From Flavobacteriales bacterium (GTDB lineage: Bacteria; Bacteroidota; Bacteroidia; Flavobacteriales_F; PHOS-HE28): DNA of 64,000 nucleotides. The position numbers and the translations under genes are program-made. Of this stretch, positions 10,433-17,033 are shown piece after piece (the stretch's first letter is position 1; the number at the start of each line of letters is the position of its first letter). The stretch lies in assembly GCA_016788205.1 (NCBI GenBank), contig JAEUTA010000022.1, positions 31,489 to 95,488 on the forward strand, in the 5' to 3' direction. The notes under the pieces were generated by a model. The model ran no database searches. It was not told where the DNA came from and saw only the letters and a list, made by a program, of their open reading frames with translations.

Positions 10433-11368
10433 ATGCAGGTCCACACCGACATCGCCGCCTTCAAGAACGTTCGTCGTCCCGTGCTCACCACCGGAACGTT
10501 CGACGGGGTTCACCGCGGCCACCGCAAGATCCTGGAACGGCTCACGGCTCTGGCGCGCAAGGAGGGCGGCGAGAGCGTGCTTTTCACCTTCCACCCGCAC
10601 CCGCGCATGGTGTTGTTCCCCAGCGACAACGACCTGAAGCTGCTGAATACGCAACAGGAGAAGGTGGCGCAGTTGGAGGCGGCCGGTTTGGATCATCTGC
10701 TCGTGGTGCCCTTCAGCCGGGAATTCTCACGCATGCATGCTGCGGAGTATGTGCGCGATGTGTTGGTGGGCGGCATCGGGGTACATGCCATAGTGCTCGG
10801 CTACGATCACCGGTTCGGCCGCAACCGCGAAGGTGACTTACGTGTGCTTCATCAATACGGCGAGGCCTACGACTTCAGCGTGGAAGAGATCCCGGCGCAG
10901 GAAGTGGACCATGTGAAGGTGAGCAGCACCAAGATCCGGCAGGCGTTGTTGGACGGCGACATCGATACAGCCAACGAGCAGCTCGGCTATTCCTATTCGT
11001 TGTCCGGCGTAGTGGTGAAGGGCGACCAACTCGGCCGCACGCTGGGCTATCCCACAGCCAACATCGGTGGCATCGATCCCTTCAAACTCATCCCCGGCGA
11101 TGGCGTCTACGTGGTGCAGGTGGAGCTGCGCGACGGAAAGTTCGGCGGCATGCTCTACATCGGCGAACGACCCACCTTGCAGAACGCGGAGCCGCACCGC
11201 AGCGTGGAGGCGAACATCTTCGGTCTGGATCGCGACCTTTACGGCGAGACGATCACGGTACGTTTTGTGGAGAAGGTCCGTGGCGATGTGCGATTCGATG
11301 GACTGGAAGCGTTGAAGAAGCAGATGCAACAGGACGAGGCCGTCGCGCGTCAACGTCTTGGACGATAG
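10433..11368 (+). CDS. ribF: Bifunctional riboflavin kinase / FAD synthetase
   Basis: 311 residues, normal length. The N-terminal nucleotidyltransferase domain (about 15-170) makes FAD from FMN: TTGTFDGVHRGHRKIL, FTFHPHPRMVLFP, GYDHRFGRNREGD and SSTKIRQALLDGD. The C-terminal riboflavin kinase domain (about 185-305) phosphorylates riboflavin: GRTLGYPTANI, GDGVYVV and GMLYIGERPT. It starts just after the palindromic repeat and is followed 3 bp later by a leucine-rich-repeat gene, so the two probably share a transcript. Confidence 0.96.
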   Translation: MQVHTDIAAFKNVRRPVLTTGTFDGVHRGHRKILERLTALARKEGGESVLFTFHPHPRMVLFPSDNDLKLLNTQQEKVAQLEAAGLDHLLVVPFSREFSRMHAAEYVRDVLVGGIGVHAIVLGYDHRFGRNREGDLRVLHQYGEAYDFSVEEIPAQEVDHVKVSSTKIRQALLDGDIDTANEQLGYSYSLSGVVVKGDQLGRTLGYPTANIGGIDPFKLIPGDGVYVVQVELRDGKFGGMLYIGERPTLQNAEPHRSVEANIFGLDRDLYGETITVRFVEKVRGDVRFDGLEALKKQMQQDEAVARQRLGR

Positions 11369-11371
11369 ACC

Positions 11372-11965
11372 ATGAGAACCCTTCTTGCTCTCCTCTTCCT
11401 TATGTTCGCTTCGGCGACGCACGGGCAATTGTTGGATGCACTGGCGCTCGATAGTGTGCGCACCTTCCGCAGCCTGGAGAAAGCACTGGAGAACCCGGAC
11501 CAGGTCTACCGCTTGGATCTCTCCGGCCAGAAATTGAAGGAAGTGCCCGAAGGTGTGTTCCAGTTGAAGAACCTGAACGCGCTCGACCTGAGCAACAACA
11601 AGCTGAAAGCACTGCCAGAGCGCTTGCAGGAGTTCAAGCACATGCAGGAGTTCCGTGCTTCACGCAACAAACTCACCGAAGTGCCCAAGAGCCTCTGTCG
11701 GTTCATTCACCTGAAGCGCCTTGATCTGAGCCGCAACGCGCTCACCGGATTGCCGAAGTGCGTTGGTGCGTTCCACGAACTGGTTTCGCTGGACCTCTGG
11801 GACAACGACCTCGCCGAGTTCCCCGAAGAGATGGCCAACATGCAGGCGCTCCGTTTCATGGACCTGCGTGCCATCCAATTCGAAGTACCGGAGATGGAGC
11901 ACCTTCAGGAGTTGCTGCCCTCCACGAAGATCTACTTCAGCCAGCCCTGCAACTGCGGGATGTAG
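11372..11965 (+). CDS. Secreted leucine-rich-repeat protein
   Basis: 197 residues with a signal peptide (MRTLLALLFLMFASATHGQ) and then about five 23-residue leucine-rich repeats of the bacterial/plant-like type: LNALDLSNNKLKALPERL, MQEFRASRNKLTEVPKSL, LKRLDLSRNALTGLPKCV and LVSLDLWDNDLAEFPEEM. It ends in a short Cys pair (QPCNCGM). LRR proteins are protein-binding scaffolds; partner and location (periplasm or surface) are not evident. No T9SS domain is visible. It follows ribF by 3 bp, a tight but functionally odd pairing. Confidence 0.85.
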   Translation: MRTLLALLFLMFASATHGQLLDALALDSVRTFRSLEKALENPDQVYRLDLSGQKLKEVPEGVFQLKNLNALDLSNNKLKALPERLQEFKHMQEFRASRNKLTEVPKSLCRFIHLKRLDLSRNALTGLPKCVGAFHELVSLDLWDNDLAEFPEEMANMQALRFMDLRAIQFEVPEMEHLQELLPSTKIYFSQPCNCGM

Positions 11966-11968
11966 CTC

Positions 11969-12994
11969 CTAGGGTAGGCGCTGTTCGGGCACGATAGCAC
12001 CCGGAAGTGGTGCTGCTGCGTGCTCCACGGTCTTCCATTCCCCGTTCTCCGCGAGGTAGCGTTCGTGCGGTTCTCCCTCGCCCTGTTCGTAGCCAAGCAC
12101 GTGGAGCGTTCCATTCACCACGCTCAGCGATCCGATGGCCATGCGTCCGGGATACGGGTCATGTGCCACGAGCGACGTGCCGTTCCATTCGTAGAGTTCG
12201 GCGGAAGACCCTGTGTTCGGTGGCATACCGGCGATGTACACATGCCCGTTGTATTCCATGACCTGCACACCCGAGAGCATCGGCAGCGTAGCCAGCACCT
12301 TGTCGCCCATGGAGCCCTTCCGCAATAGCCGGAGTTTCTGTGCGGCGTTGGGGCTTGCGGGGCGGCGCACTTCCAGCCGGTCGCCGTTCGCCATTTGGAA
12401 GGAGGCGATGAGGCTCTCGTCACGGTGTTTCATATGGTCGTATGTCGGCTGGATCCAAGCGAGTTCATCGATGGTGAAGCCGTTCGTGGTTGCCCACTCG
12501 GCCACTTCGGGGAGTGCGATGTCGTGTACGTAAGCCAGGTTCATCTCCTGGCTGATGCGTTCGGCGAGTTCGGCATCGCCGCTGGTGATCATCAAATGAC
12601 CGACAGCGCACGCATTGCCAAATTCATCAATGAAGACGGGCGAACGTCCGGCTACGCCGTTGTTCATCGGGAAGACACCTCGGTCCGCATAGGTCTCCAG
12701 CGCATCGAGCAACGCGCTACGGTGCGAACGCGCTAGGTGGCTGATGTTCTCCGGTGCGTTGTCGGCCAGATGTTGTCGCACACGATGCAGGTGTTCTGCG
12801 ATCCGCTCCGCATCCGAGTTGAAACGAACGGCATGCATTCCGTCGAGTGCGGATGGGTCCATCGTTGTCCATTGGTCGTTCACCTCAAGCAGGTGTTGAC
12901 CGGTGGTCGCCGGAAGGTCAGCTGCCAGTTGTGCGGTGGAGGTGCCGATGGCGGCGAACGTTGCCGCAAGGAGTTTGGTGCGGAGCATGATCAT
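11969..12994 (-). CDS. Exported protein of unknown function, related to the gene at 14431
   Basis: About 341 residues. Start chosen at MIMLRTKLLAATFAAIG (ATG at 12994; 12988 is equally possible), which gives a signal peptide ending near GTSTAQ. Residues about 25-190 match the N-terminal half of the 602-residue protein at 14431-16239: HLxRVRxxL, PVFIDEFGNACAVGHLMI against PVFIDPHNTACAVGQLMI, LAYVHDIALPEVAEWA, and FTIDELAWIQPTY. The rest is a short beta-rich region with Kelch-like phrases (LSGVQVMEYNGHVYIAG). It lacks the T9SS sorting domain of its relative, so it may stay in the periplasm. Function unknown. Confidence 0.8.
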   Translation of the reverse strand: MIMLRTKLLAATFAAIGTSTAQLAADLPATTGQHLLEVNDQWTTMDPSALDGMHAVRFNSDAERIAEHLHRVRQHLADNAPENISHLARSHRSALLDALETYADRGVFPMNNGVAGRSPVFIDEFGNACAVGHLMITSGDAELAERISQEMNLAYVHDIALPEVAEWATTNGFTIDELAWIQPTYDHMKHRDESLIASFQMANGDRLEVRRPASPNAAQKLRLLRKGSMGDKVLATLPMLSGVQVMEYNGHVYIAGMPPNTGSSAELYEWNGTSLVAHDPYPGRMAIGSLSVVNGTLHVLGYEQGEGEPHERYLAENGEWKTVEHAAAPLPGAIVPEQRLP

Positions 12995-13078
12995 GGTAGT
13001 TAGAGTACCCATACACATGAATTGCATAAAGGTTCGATCCGCGCCGAACGGAGGCCGGCTTCTTCGTTCCTTCGCCCC

Positions 13079-13663
13079 ATGTCACCCGCGCTCGCCATTG
13101 CCTTGGAATATTCGGCGGTGGCGCTCAATATCGTCTTCACCATCCTCATCGGGCGTGAGATCCGCTTAGGTTGGTCGTTCGGTTTCGTGGCAGCGTTGAT
13201 CGGCGTTGTGCTCTATGCTGTACAGAACGCCTGGCTCATGTCCGCCTTGAACGGTTTCTACGCCGTGATGGGGCTCTATGGCTGGTGGAACTGGGGTCGT
13301 GATGAGGCGTCGGGCAAGATCATCCGCTTCGGTGTTCAGCAGCATGCGGTGCTTATCGGCATCGGTGTGATCGGCACTTGGGCATTGATGCTCTTGATGA
13401 AGTGGCTCGACCAACCCGGTGTTCATCTGGGCATGGAAGCCTTCATCGCCTCGTTCGCCATGGTGGCCACATGGATGATGAGCAAGAAAGTGCTGGAGAA
13501 CTGGTTCTACTGGACGGTCGGCGATCTGGTCGCTGTTGTCTACAACCACTGGATCGGCTACGATGGGTATGCCCTGCTCAACGCGATCTATATCGCACTG
13601 GCCATGGTCGGCTTCATGCGCTGGCGGAAGCAGATGAACATTTCCTCGGTCAGTACCGCTTGA
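13079..13663 (+). CDS. PnuC-family vitamin transporter
   Basis: 194-residue inner-membrane protein with about seven hydrophobic segments. The PnuC hallmark region is visible: ALNGFYAVMGLYGWWNWGRD, then WFYWTVGDLVAVVYNHWIGY. PnuC proteins facilitate uptake of nicotinamide riboside (PnuC) or thiamine (PnuT) and rely on phosphorylation inside the cell to trap the substrate. The NadR-like kinase (16338) and TPP-riboswitch TonB receptor (17034) nearby make thiamine or a related vitamin plausible, but specificity is inference. The 3' end overlaps the convergent lycopene cyclase gene by 14 bp. The ATG at 13079 was chosen; an upstream extension is not conserved in character. Confidence 0.88.
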   Translation: MSPALAIALEYSAVALNIVFTILIGREIRLGWSFGFVAALIGVVLYAVQNAWLMSALNGFYAVMGLYGWWNWGRDEASGKIIRFGVQQHAVLIGIGVIGTWALMLLMKWLDQPGVHLGMEAFIASFAMVATWMMSKKVLENWFYWTVGDLVAVVYNHWIGYDGYALLNAIYIALAMVGFMRWRKQMNISSVSTA

Positions 13664-14336
13664 GCGCGCGTTCGTAGAAGGTCGTCACGATCAGCAGGAA
13701 GAACAACAGGTACATGCTGTCCTCGATCGGGATGGTGTTGAGTCGTATGCCGAGGTTCTCCGCATCGTTGTACCACACGATCGGTTCCGGTAGTAACCAG
13801 CCGGTAAGGATGCCGTTCACCAGGAAGAACGGGATCAAGCTCACCGCATAGCCGAGGTAGAACCGTCCCAACCACGGGCTCTTCGCGATGAAGGCGTGAT
13901 ACGCGATGAACAGCGCGGTGCACAGGAAGGTGAAGCTCGTGTAGAGTCTATCGATGTGCGCAATACCGACGATGAGTAGTACGAGGACCAGTGCGATACT
14001 GAACGGTCTGGCGACGGGAGCAAGCACATCGCGCTCCACGAAGTGCCGCATCACTTCGTAGAGGAACATGCACGAATAGGGGATGAAGAGGAAAAACAAC
14101 CATTCCTCCAACGGCATGCCGATGAAGTACACGCCCACGAGGTAGCGCGGGTTGAAGCCCCACACACCGTTCGCTGTGAAGATCGCATCCCATGCGATGA
14201 AGACCACGGCCATGACAGCGATACCGGCGAATAGGCCGCGCCAATTGGCGACGAAGCGGATGCGCGGTTCGAAACTGGCGATCAATGGGAAGGCCAGGCT
14301 GCCGAGGTCCAGCAATAGGTAATAGTAACGCTCCAC
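13650..14336 (-). CDS. Lycopene cyclase domain membrane protein (CrtYcd/CarR type)
   Basis: 228-residue membrane protein carrying the two halves of heterodimeric-type lycopene beta-cyclases, each with the acidic motif PxE(E/D): MPLEEWLFFLFIPYSC (about residues 75-90) and IPIEDSMYLLFFLL near the C-terminus. GVWGFNPRYLVGVYFIG is also typical. It would cyclise the ends of lycopene to beta-ionone rings in the membrane. The GTG start giving MERYYYLLLDLGSLAFP matches how family members begin; a further GTG lies upstream. No other carotenoid gene is in the window. It is convergent with the pnuC-like gene and overlaps it by 14 bp. Confidence 0.9.
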   Translation of the reverse strand: MERYYYLLLDLGSLAFPLIASFEPRIRFVANWRGLFAGIAVMAVVFIAWDAIFTANGVWGFNPRYLVGVYFIGMPLEEWLFFLFIPYSCMFLYEVMRHFVERDVLAPVARPFSIALVLVLLIVGIAHIDRLYTSFTFLCTALFIAYHAFIAKSPWLGRFYLGYAVSLIPFFLVNGILTGWLLPEPIVWYNDAENLGIRLNTIPIEDSMYLLFFLLIVTTFYERALKRY

Positions 14337-14381
14337 GCAGGCAAAGGAACACCGCACCGGCAGTATGGTTCACTGGAATGA

Positions 14382-14415
14382 AGAACGCCCCGTCCATTGC
14401 GGGACGAGGCGTTCT
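14382..14415. terminator. Hairpin between convergent/tandem genes
   Basis: Arms AGAACGCC-C-CGTCC (14382-14395) and GGACG-A-GGCGTTCT (14402-14415) form a 13-bp stem with one mismatch. It sits 16 bp past the stop of the 602-residue T9SS gene and upstream of the lycopene cyclase start. Confidence 0.75.
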
Positions 14416-14430
14416 CTCAGAGGGTCGCGC

Positions 14431-16239
14431 TCAATCCTTCATGAACTTGCCCATGGCGACCATGGTGCCGTCACTGGCTTCCACGGTGTAGTGGCCCGTT
14501 GCAAGCCCCTGCGCGTTCACGCGTACTTGCCGGCCGTTGCGCTCCACGCGTAGTTCAACAACGCGGCCTCGAGCATCCAGCACGCGAACGTTCACTGTGC
14601 CCTGCATCGCCTCAGGCAGCTGCACGTTCACCAGGTCGACCACCGGATTCGGTGTGACCGTGAACGACAGTTTCGCCGGGTTGTCGTCGAGGCCGGTGGT
14701 GAGGTCCGCACTGGCGATGTTCGTATACGCTTCCGAGGCTCCCGCGATCACCAATACATCGCTGCCATGGAATTCGATGTCCCGAACCGGGCCCATGAAA
14801 TTGGCGTAGGGCTCCACTGCATCCGGTTGGCCATGGAATACGGCGAGTCCGGAGCCCATCAACATCATCTCACCGATATTGAAGTCGCCGCCTATATAGA
14901 TCTCGCCATCCCTTTCCGCCAAAGCAAGCCCCGTCATAAGGCCGTCCAGTGGGGAGAAGATGTAGTTGGTGATGTTCGGCATCAGTTGTTCCCATGTGGT
15001 GGCATTGTGGGCGATGCGCGCCAGCCCGAAGTAAGAGCCCGCCATGGACACCATGTCGCCGGTGGCGTAAAGCTCATCGTTGTACACCAACATGGCGTGT
15101 ACGGCCCCATCCAATCCATCGCCCACCTGGCCCCAGCTGGCGTTGCCCATCCGTGCTACGTGCAGGATATCATCGTCAGGGGAAAGGAATGCACCGGTGA
15201 ACTCCCCGCCGATGTAGAGGTCTCCGTTCAACGTGGCGAATGCGCGGATCGGTCCGTTCAACACTTGGCCCACCATCTGCCAATCGCCACCTGTGAGCCG
15301 CGCCGCGAAGTGATCCGTACCAGCGAAACCATCGCGCGAACCAGCGGCATGTAAGGTCCCCAGATATTCGTGGAACGCTGTGATGGCCGAGGACTTGCCC
15401 GGGAACGCCGTGGAAGCGCTCCATGTGGTGCCATTCCATGTCAGCAGGTCCGCAGAGCTTCCATTGAAGGAACCGCCCAGGAGGATCTGTCCATCGTATT
15501 CGATAGCGGCGTTCACCACACCTTCGGGAAGGGTTCCCATCGCTTCGTAGGAATCGCCGTCCCAGCGCGCCACGTGGAAACGTGCGGCCTCTCCGGCCTC
15601 TTCGAACTGCCCGGCCACCAACAGGTCGCCGTTGGAGAGCTGCAGCAATTCCGTCACTTCTCCATCGGTGCCGCCACCCAGTGGATACCATGGAACATCG
15701 GGGGCGTAGGCCGGTTGGATCCAGGCGAGTTCGCTCTCGGTGAATCCGTGTTCCGTTGCCCATCGCTCCACCTCGTCCAAGCGTATCTCGCGGATGTAGG
15801 CGAGTTCCATCTCCGCGTCTATCCGTTGAGCGAGAGCCTCATGCCCGCTCACGATCATCAACTGTCCAACTGCGCAGGCGGTGTTGTGCGGATCGATGAA
15901 TACGGGATTGCGATAAGGCAATACATGGTTCTGCGGGAACCGGCCAGCATCGGCGTAAGACCCCAACGCGTTGAGGAGGTAGGCACGCTGGCGGGCCTGC
16001 TCTGCGCTAAGACCTTCCGGTGTGCGGCGGGCGAGCTCTTCGCGGACCAGATGCAAGTGCAGTGCGATGCGTTGCGCATCGTTGCTGAACGATGCCGATC
16101 CCAATGGGCCGTTGTGGTCCTTCCACTCCGCGTTCACTTCGCGAAGATGATCGATGAGCGGGGCGTTGGTGTCCGGCGCCAGTTGCCCGAAGACGGCGGC
16201 GGTGGAGAGCATGAGCGGAAAGAGTAGGGTACGTGTCAT
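14431..16239 (-). CDS. T9SS protein with Kelch-like repeats and conserved N-terminal domain
   Basis: 602 residues. Signal peptide MTRTLLFPLMLSTAAVFGQ. Residues about 20-185 form the domain shared with the gene at 11969 (PVFIDPHNTACAVGQLMIVS, LAYIREIRLDEVERWATEHG, FTESELAWIQPAY). Residues about 190-510 carry repeated units of the kind DGEVTELLQLSNGDLLVAGQ, YDGQILLGGSFNGS, LNGDLYIGGEFTGAF and RDGEIYIGGDFNIG, a Kelch-like or delta-60-like beta-propeller. The T9SS sorting domain is at the end (VTPNPVVDLVNVQL ... GHYTVEASDGTMVAMGKF). Predicted cell-surface protein; substrate unknown. Confidence 0.9.
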   Translation of the reverse strand: MTRTLLFPLMLSTAAVFGQLAPDTNAPLIDHLREVNAEWKDHNGPLGSASFSNDAQRIALHLHLVREELARRTPEGLSAEQARQRAYLLNALGSYADAGRFPQNHVLPYRNPVFIDPHNTACAVGQLMIVSGHEALAQRIDAEMELAYIREIRLDEVERWATEHGFTESELAWIQPAYAPDVPWYPLGGGTDGEVTELLQLSNGDLLVAGQFEEAGEAARFHVARWDGDSYEAMGTLPEGVVNAAIEYDGQILLGGSFNGSSADLLTWNGTTWSASTAFPGKSSAITAFHEYLGTLHAAGSRDGFAGTDHFAARLTGGDWQMVGQVLNGPIRAFATLNGDLYIGGEFTGAFLSPDDDILHVARMGNASWGQVGDGLDGAVHAMLVYNDELYATGDMVSMAGSYFGLARIAHNATTWEQLMPNITNYIFSPLDGLMTGLALAERDGEIYIGGDFNIGEMMLMGSGLAVFHGQPDAVEPYANFMGPVRDIEFHGSDVLVIAGASEAYTNIASADLTTGLDDNPAKLSFTVTPNPVVDLVNVQLPEAMQGTVNVRVLDARGRVVELRVERNGRQVRVNAQGLATGHYTVEASDGTMVAMGKFMKD

Positions 16240-16337
16240 GGTCGTCGATATTGGTCCTTGATCTCGTTACGACCACCAGACATCGGCGTTGACATGGAAC
16301 GCTGCCTGCTTGGTGACGGAAAGTTACTTTTCGCTCC

Positions 16338-16871
16338 GTGGATGCGTTGAAGAGGATCGTGATCACCGGGCCGGAGAGCAGTGGAAAGACAACGCTTGCG
16401 CGCGAACTGGCTGTGCGCTACGGCACCGTATGGGTACGTGAGATGGCGCGGCCCTACCTGGAGATGAAGGAGAAGCCAGGTTACGCGGAAGAAGACCTGT
16501 TGAACATCGCGAGGTTGCAGATCTGGACCGAGGATGCGTTCGCAGCGAAGGTCGGCACCGATGAGCCTGCCTGCCTTTTCTGCGATACGGATCTCATCAC
16601 TATCCGCATCTGGGGTGAAGAGAAGTATGGAAGGAGCGATCCGTGGGTCGTGGAGCAGACCGAAGTACGGCCTTATGATCTATGGTTGCTCTGTTCACCG
16701 GACATGCCGTGGGAGCCCGATCCGCTGCGCGAGAACCCGCACGATCGCGACCGTTTGTTCACGGTGTACGAACGCACGTTGAAGGAATTGGGCAAACCGT
16801 ACGCGCTGATGCAAGGCCCCCATGAGCAACGCATGCGCGCAGCCATGGATGCCGTAGAACAGTTGAGTTGA
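16338..16871 (+). CDS. NadR-like P-loop nucleotide/vitamin kinase
   Basis: 177-residue cytoplasmic kinase with P-loop GPESSGKTTLARELA at residues about 11-25, then EMARPYLE, and CDTDLITIRIW as the likely Walker B region. This matches the ribosylnicotinamide-kinase-like domain of NadR (AAA_28 family). NadR kinases phosphorylate nicotinamide riboside to NMN; stand-alone relatives next to PnuC-type transporters are thought to trap imported vitamin. Its stop codon lies beside the promoter of the TPP-riboswitch TonB receptor, so a role on thiamine or a precursor is possible but unproven. It starts with GTG at 16338; MDALKRIVITGPES is the natural family start. Confidence 0.85.
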   Translation: MDALKRIVITGPESSGKTTLARELAVRYGTVWVREMARPYLEMKEKPGYAEEDLLNIARLQIWTEDAFAAKVGTDEPACLFCDTDLITIRIWGEEKYGRSDPWVVEQTEVRPYDLWLLCSPDMPWEPDPLRENPHDRDRLFTVYERTLKELGKPYALMQGPHEQRMRAAMDAVEQLS

Positions 16872-16896
16872 CCGATCCCTTCGCGCACTACATTTG
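16868..16896 (+). promoter_or_regulatory. Promoter of the TPP-riboswitch transcript
   Basis: TACATTTG at 16889-16896 matches TAnnTTTG and lies 5-10 bp before the riboswitch. TTG copies at 16868-16870 and 16863-16865 give spacings of 18 and 23 bp, either side of the usual 19-21, so the -33 element is less certain. It overlaps the end of the kinase gene. Confidence 0.6.
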
Positions 16897-16901
16897 CACT
16901 G

Positions 16902-16976
16902 TCTTGCAACGGGGTGCCCCTCAAAAGGCTGAGATGATACCCGAAGAACCTGGGCAGGTAATGCTGCCAAGGGATC
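16902..16976 (+). promoter_or_regulatory. TPP riboswitch (THI element)
   Basis: Shows the ordered conserved blocks of the thi-box aptamer: GGGGTGCC (P2/J2), GGCTGAGAT (16928-16936), ACCCGAAGAACCTG (16940-16953), CAGGTAATGCTG and CCAAGGGAT. Closing P1 pairing is between TCTTGC-side and AAGG-side sequences. It sits about 60 bp upstream of a TonB-dependent receptor gene, a context known in Bacteroidota where TPP riboswitches control outer-membrane thiamine receptors. Confidence 0.96.
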
Positions 16977-16977
16977 C

Positions 16978-17029
16978 AGCCCACGGCTTGTGGGGCTCCT
17001 CCGTGCAACGACTTCCGATCAAGAGGAGC
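16978..17029 (+). promoter_or_regulatory. Expression platform: ribosome-binding-site sequestering switch
   Basis: GCTCCTC (16995-17001) is exactly complementary to GAGGAGC (17023-17029), which contains the Shine-Dalgarno AGGAG five bases before the ATG. An alternative hairpin, AGCCCAC (16978-16984) with GTGGGGCT (16990-16997, one bulged G), uses part of the same strand, so the two structures exclude each other. This suggests translational control by TPP; there is no U-run to suggest termination. Confidence 0.7.
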
Positions 17030-17033
17030 GACC

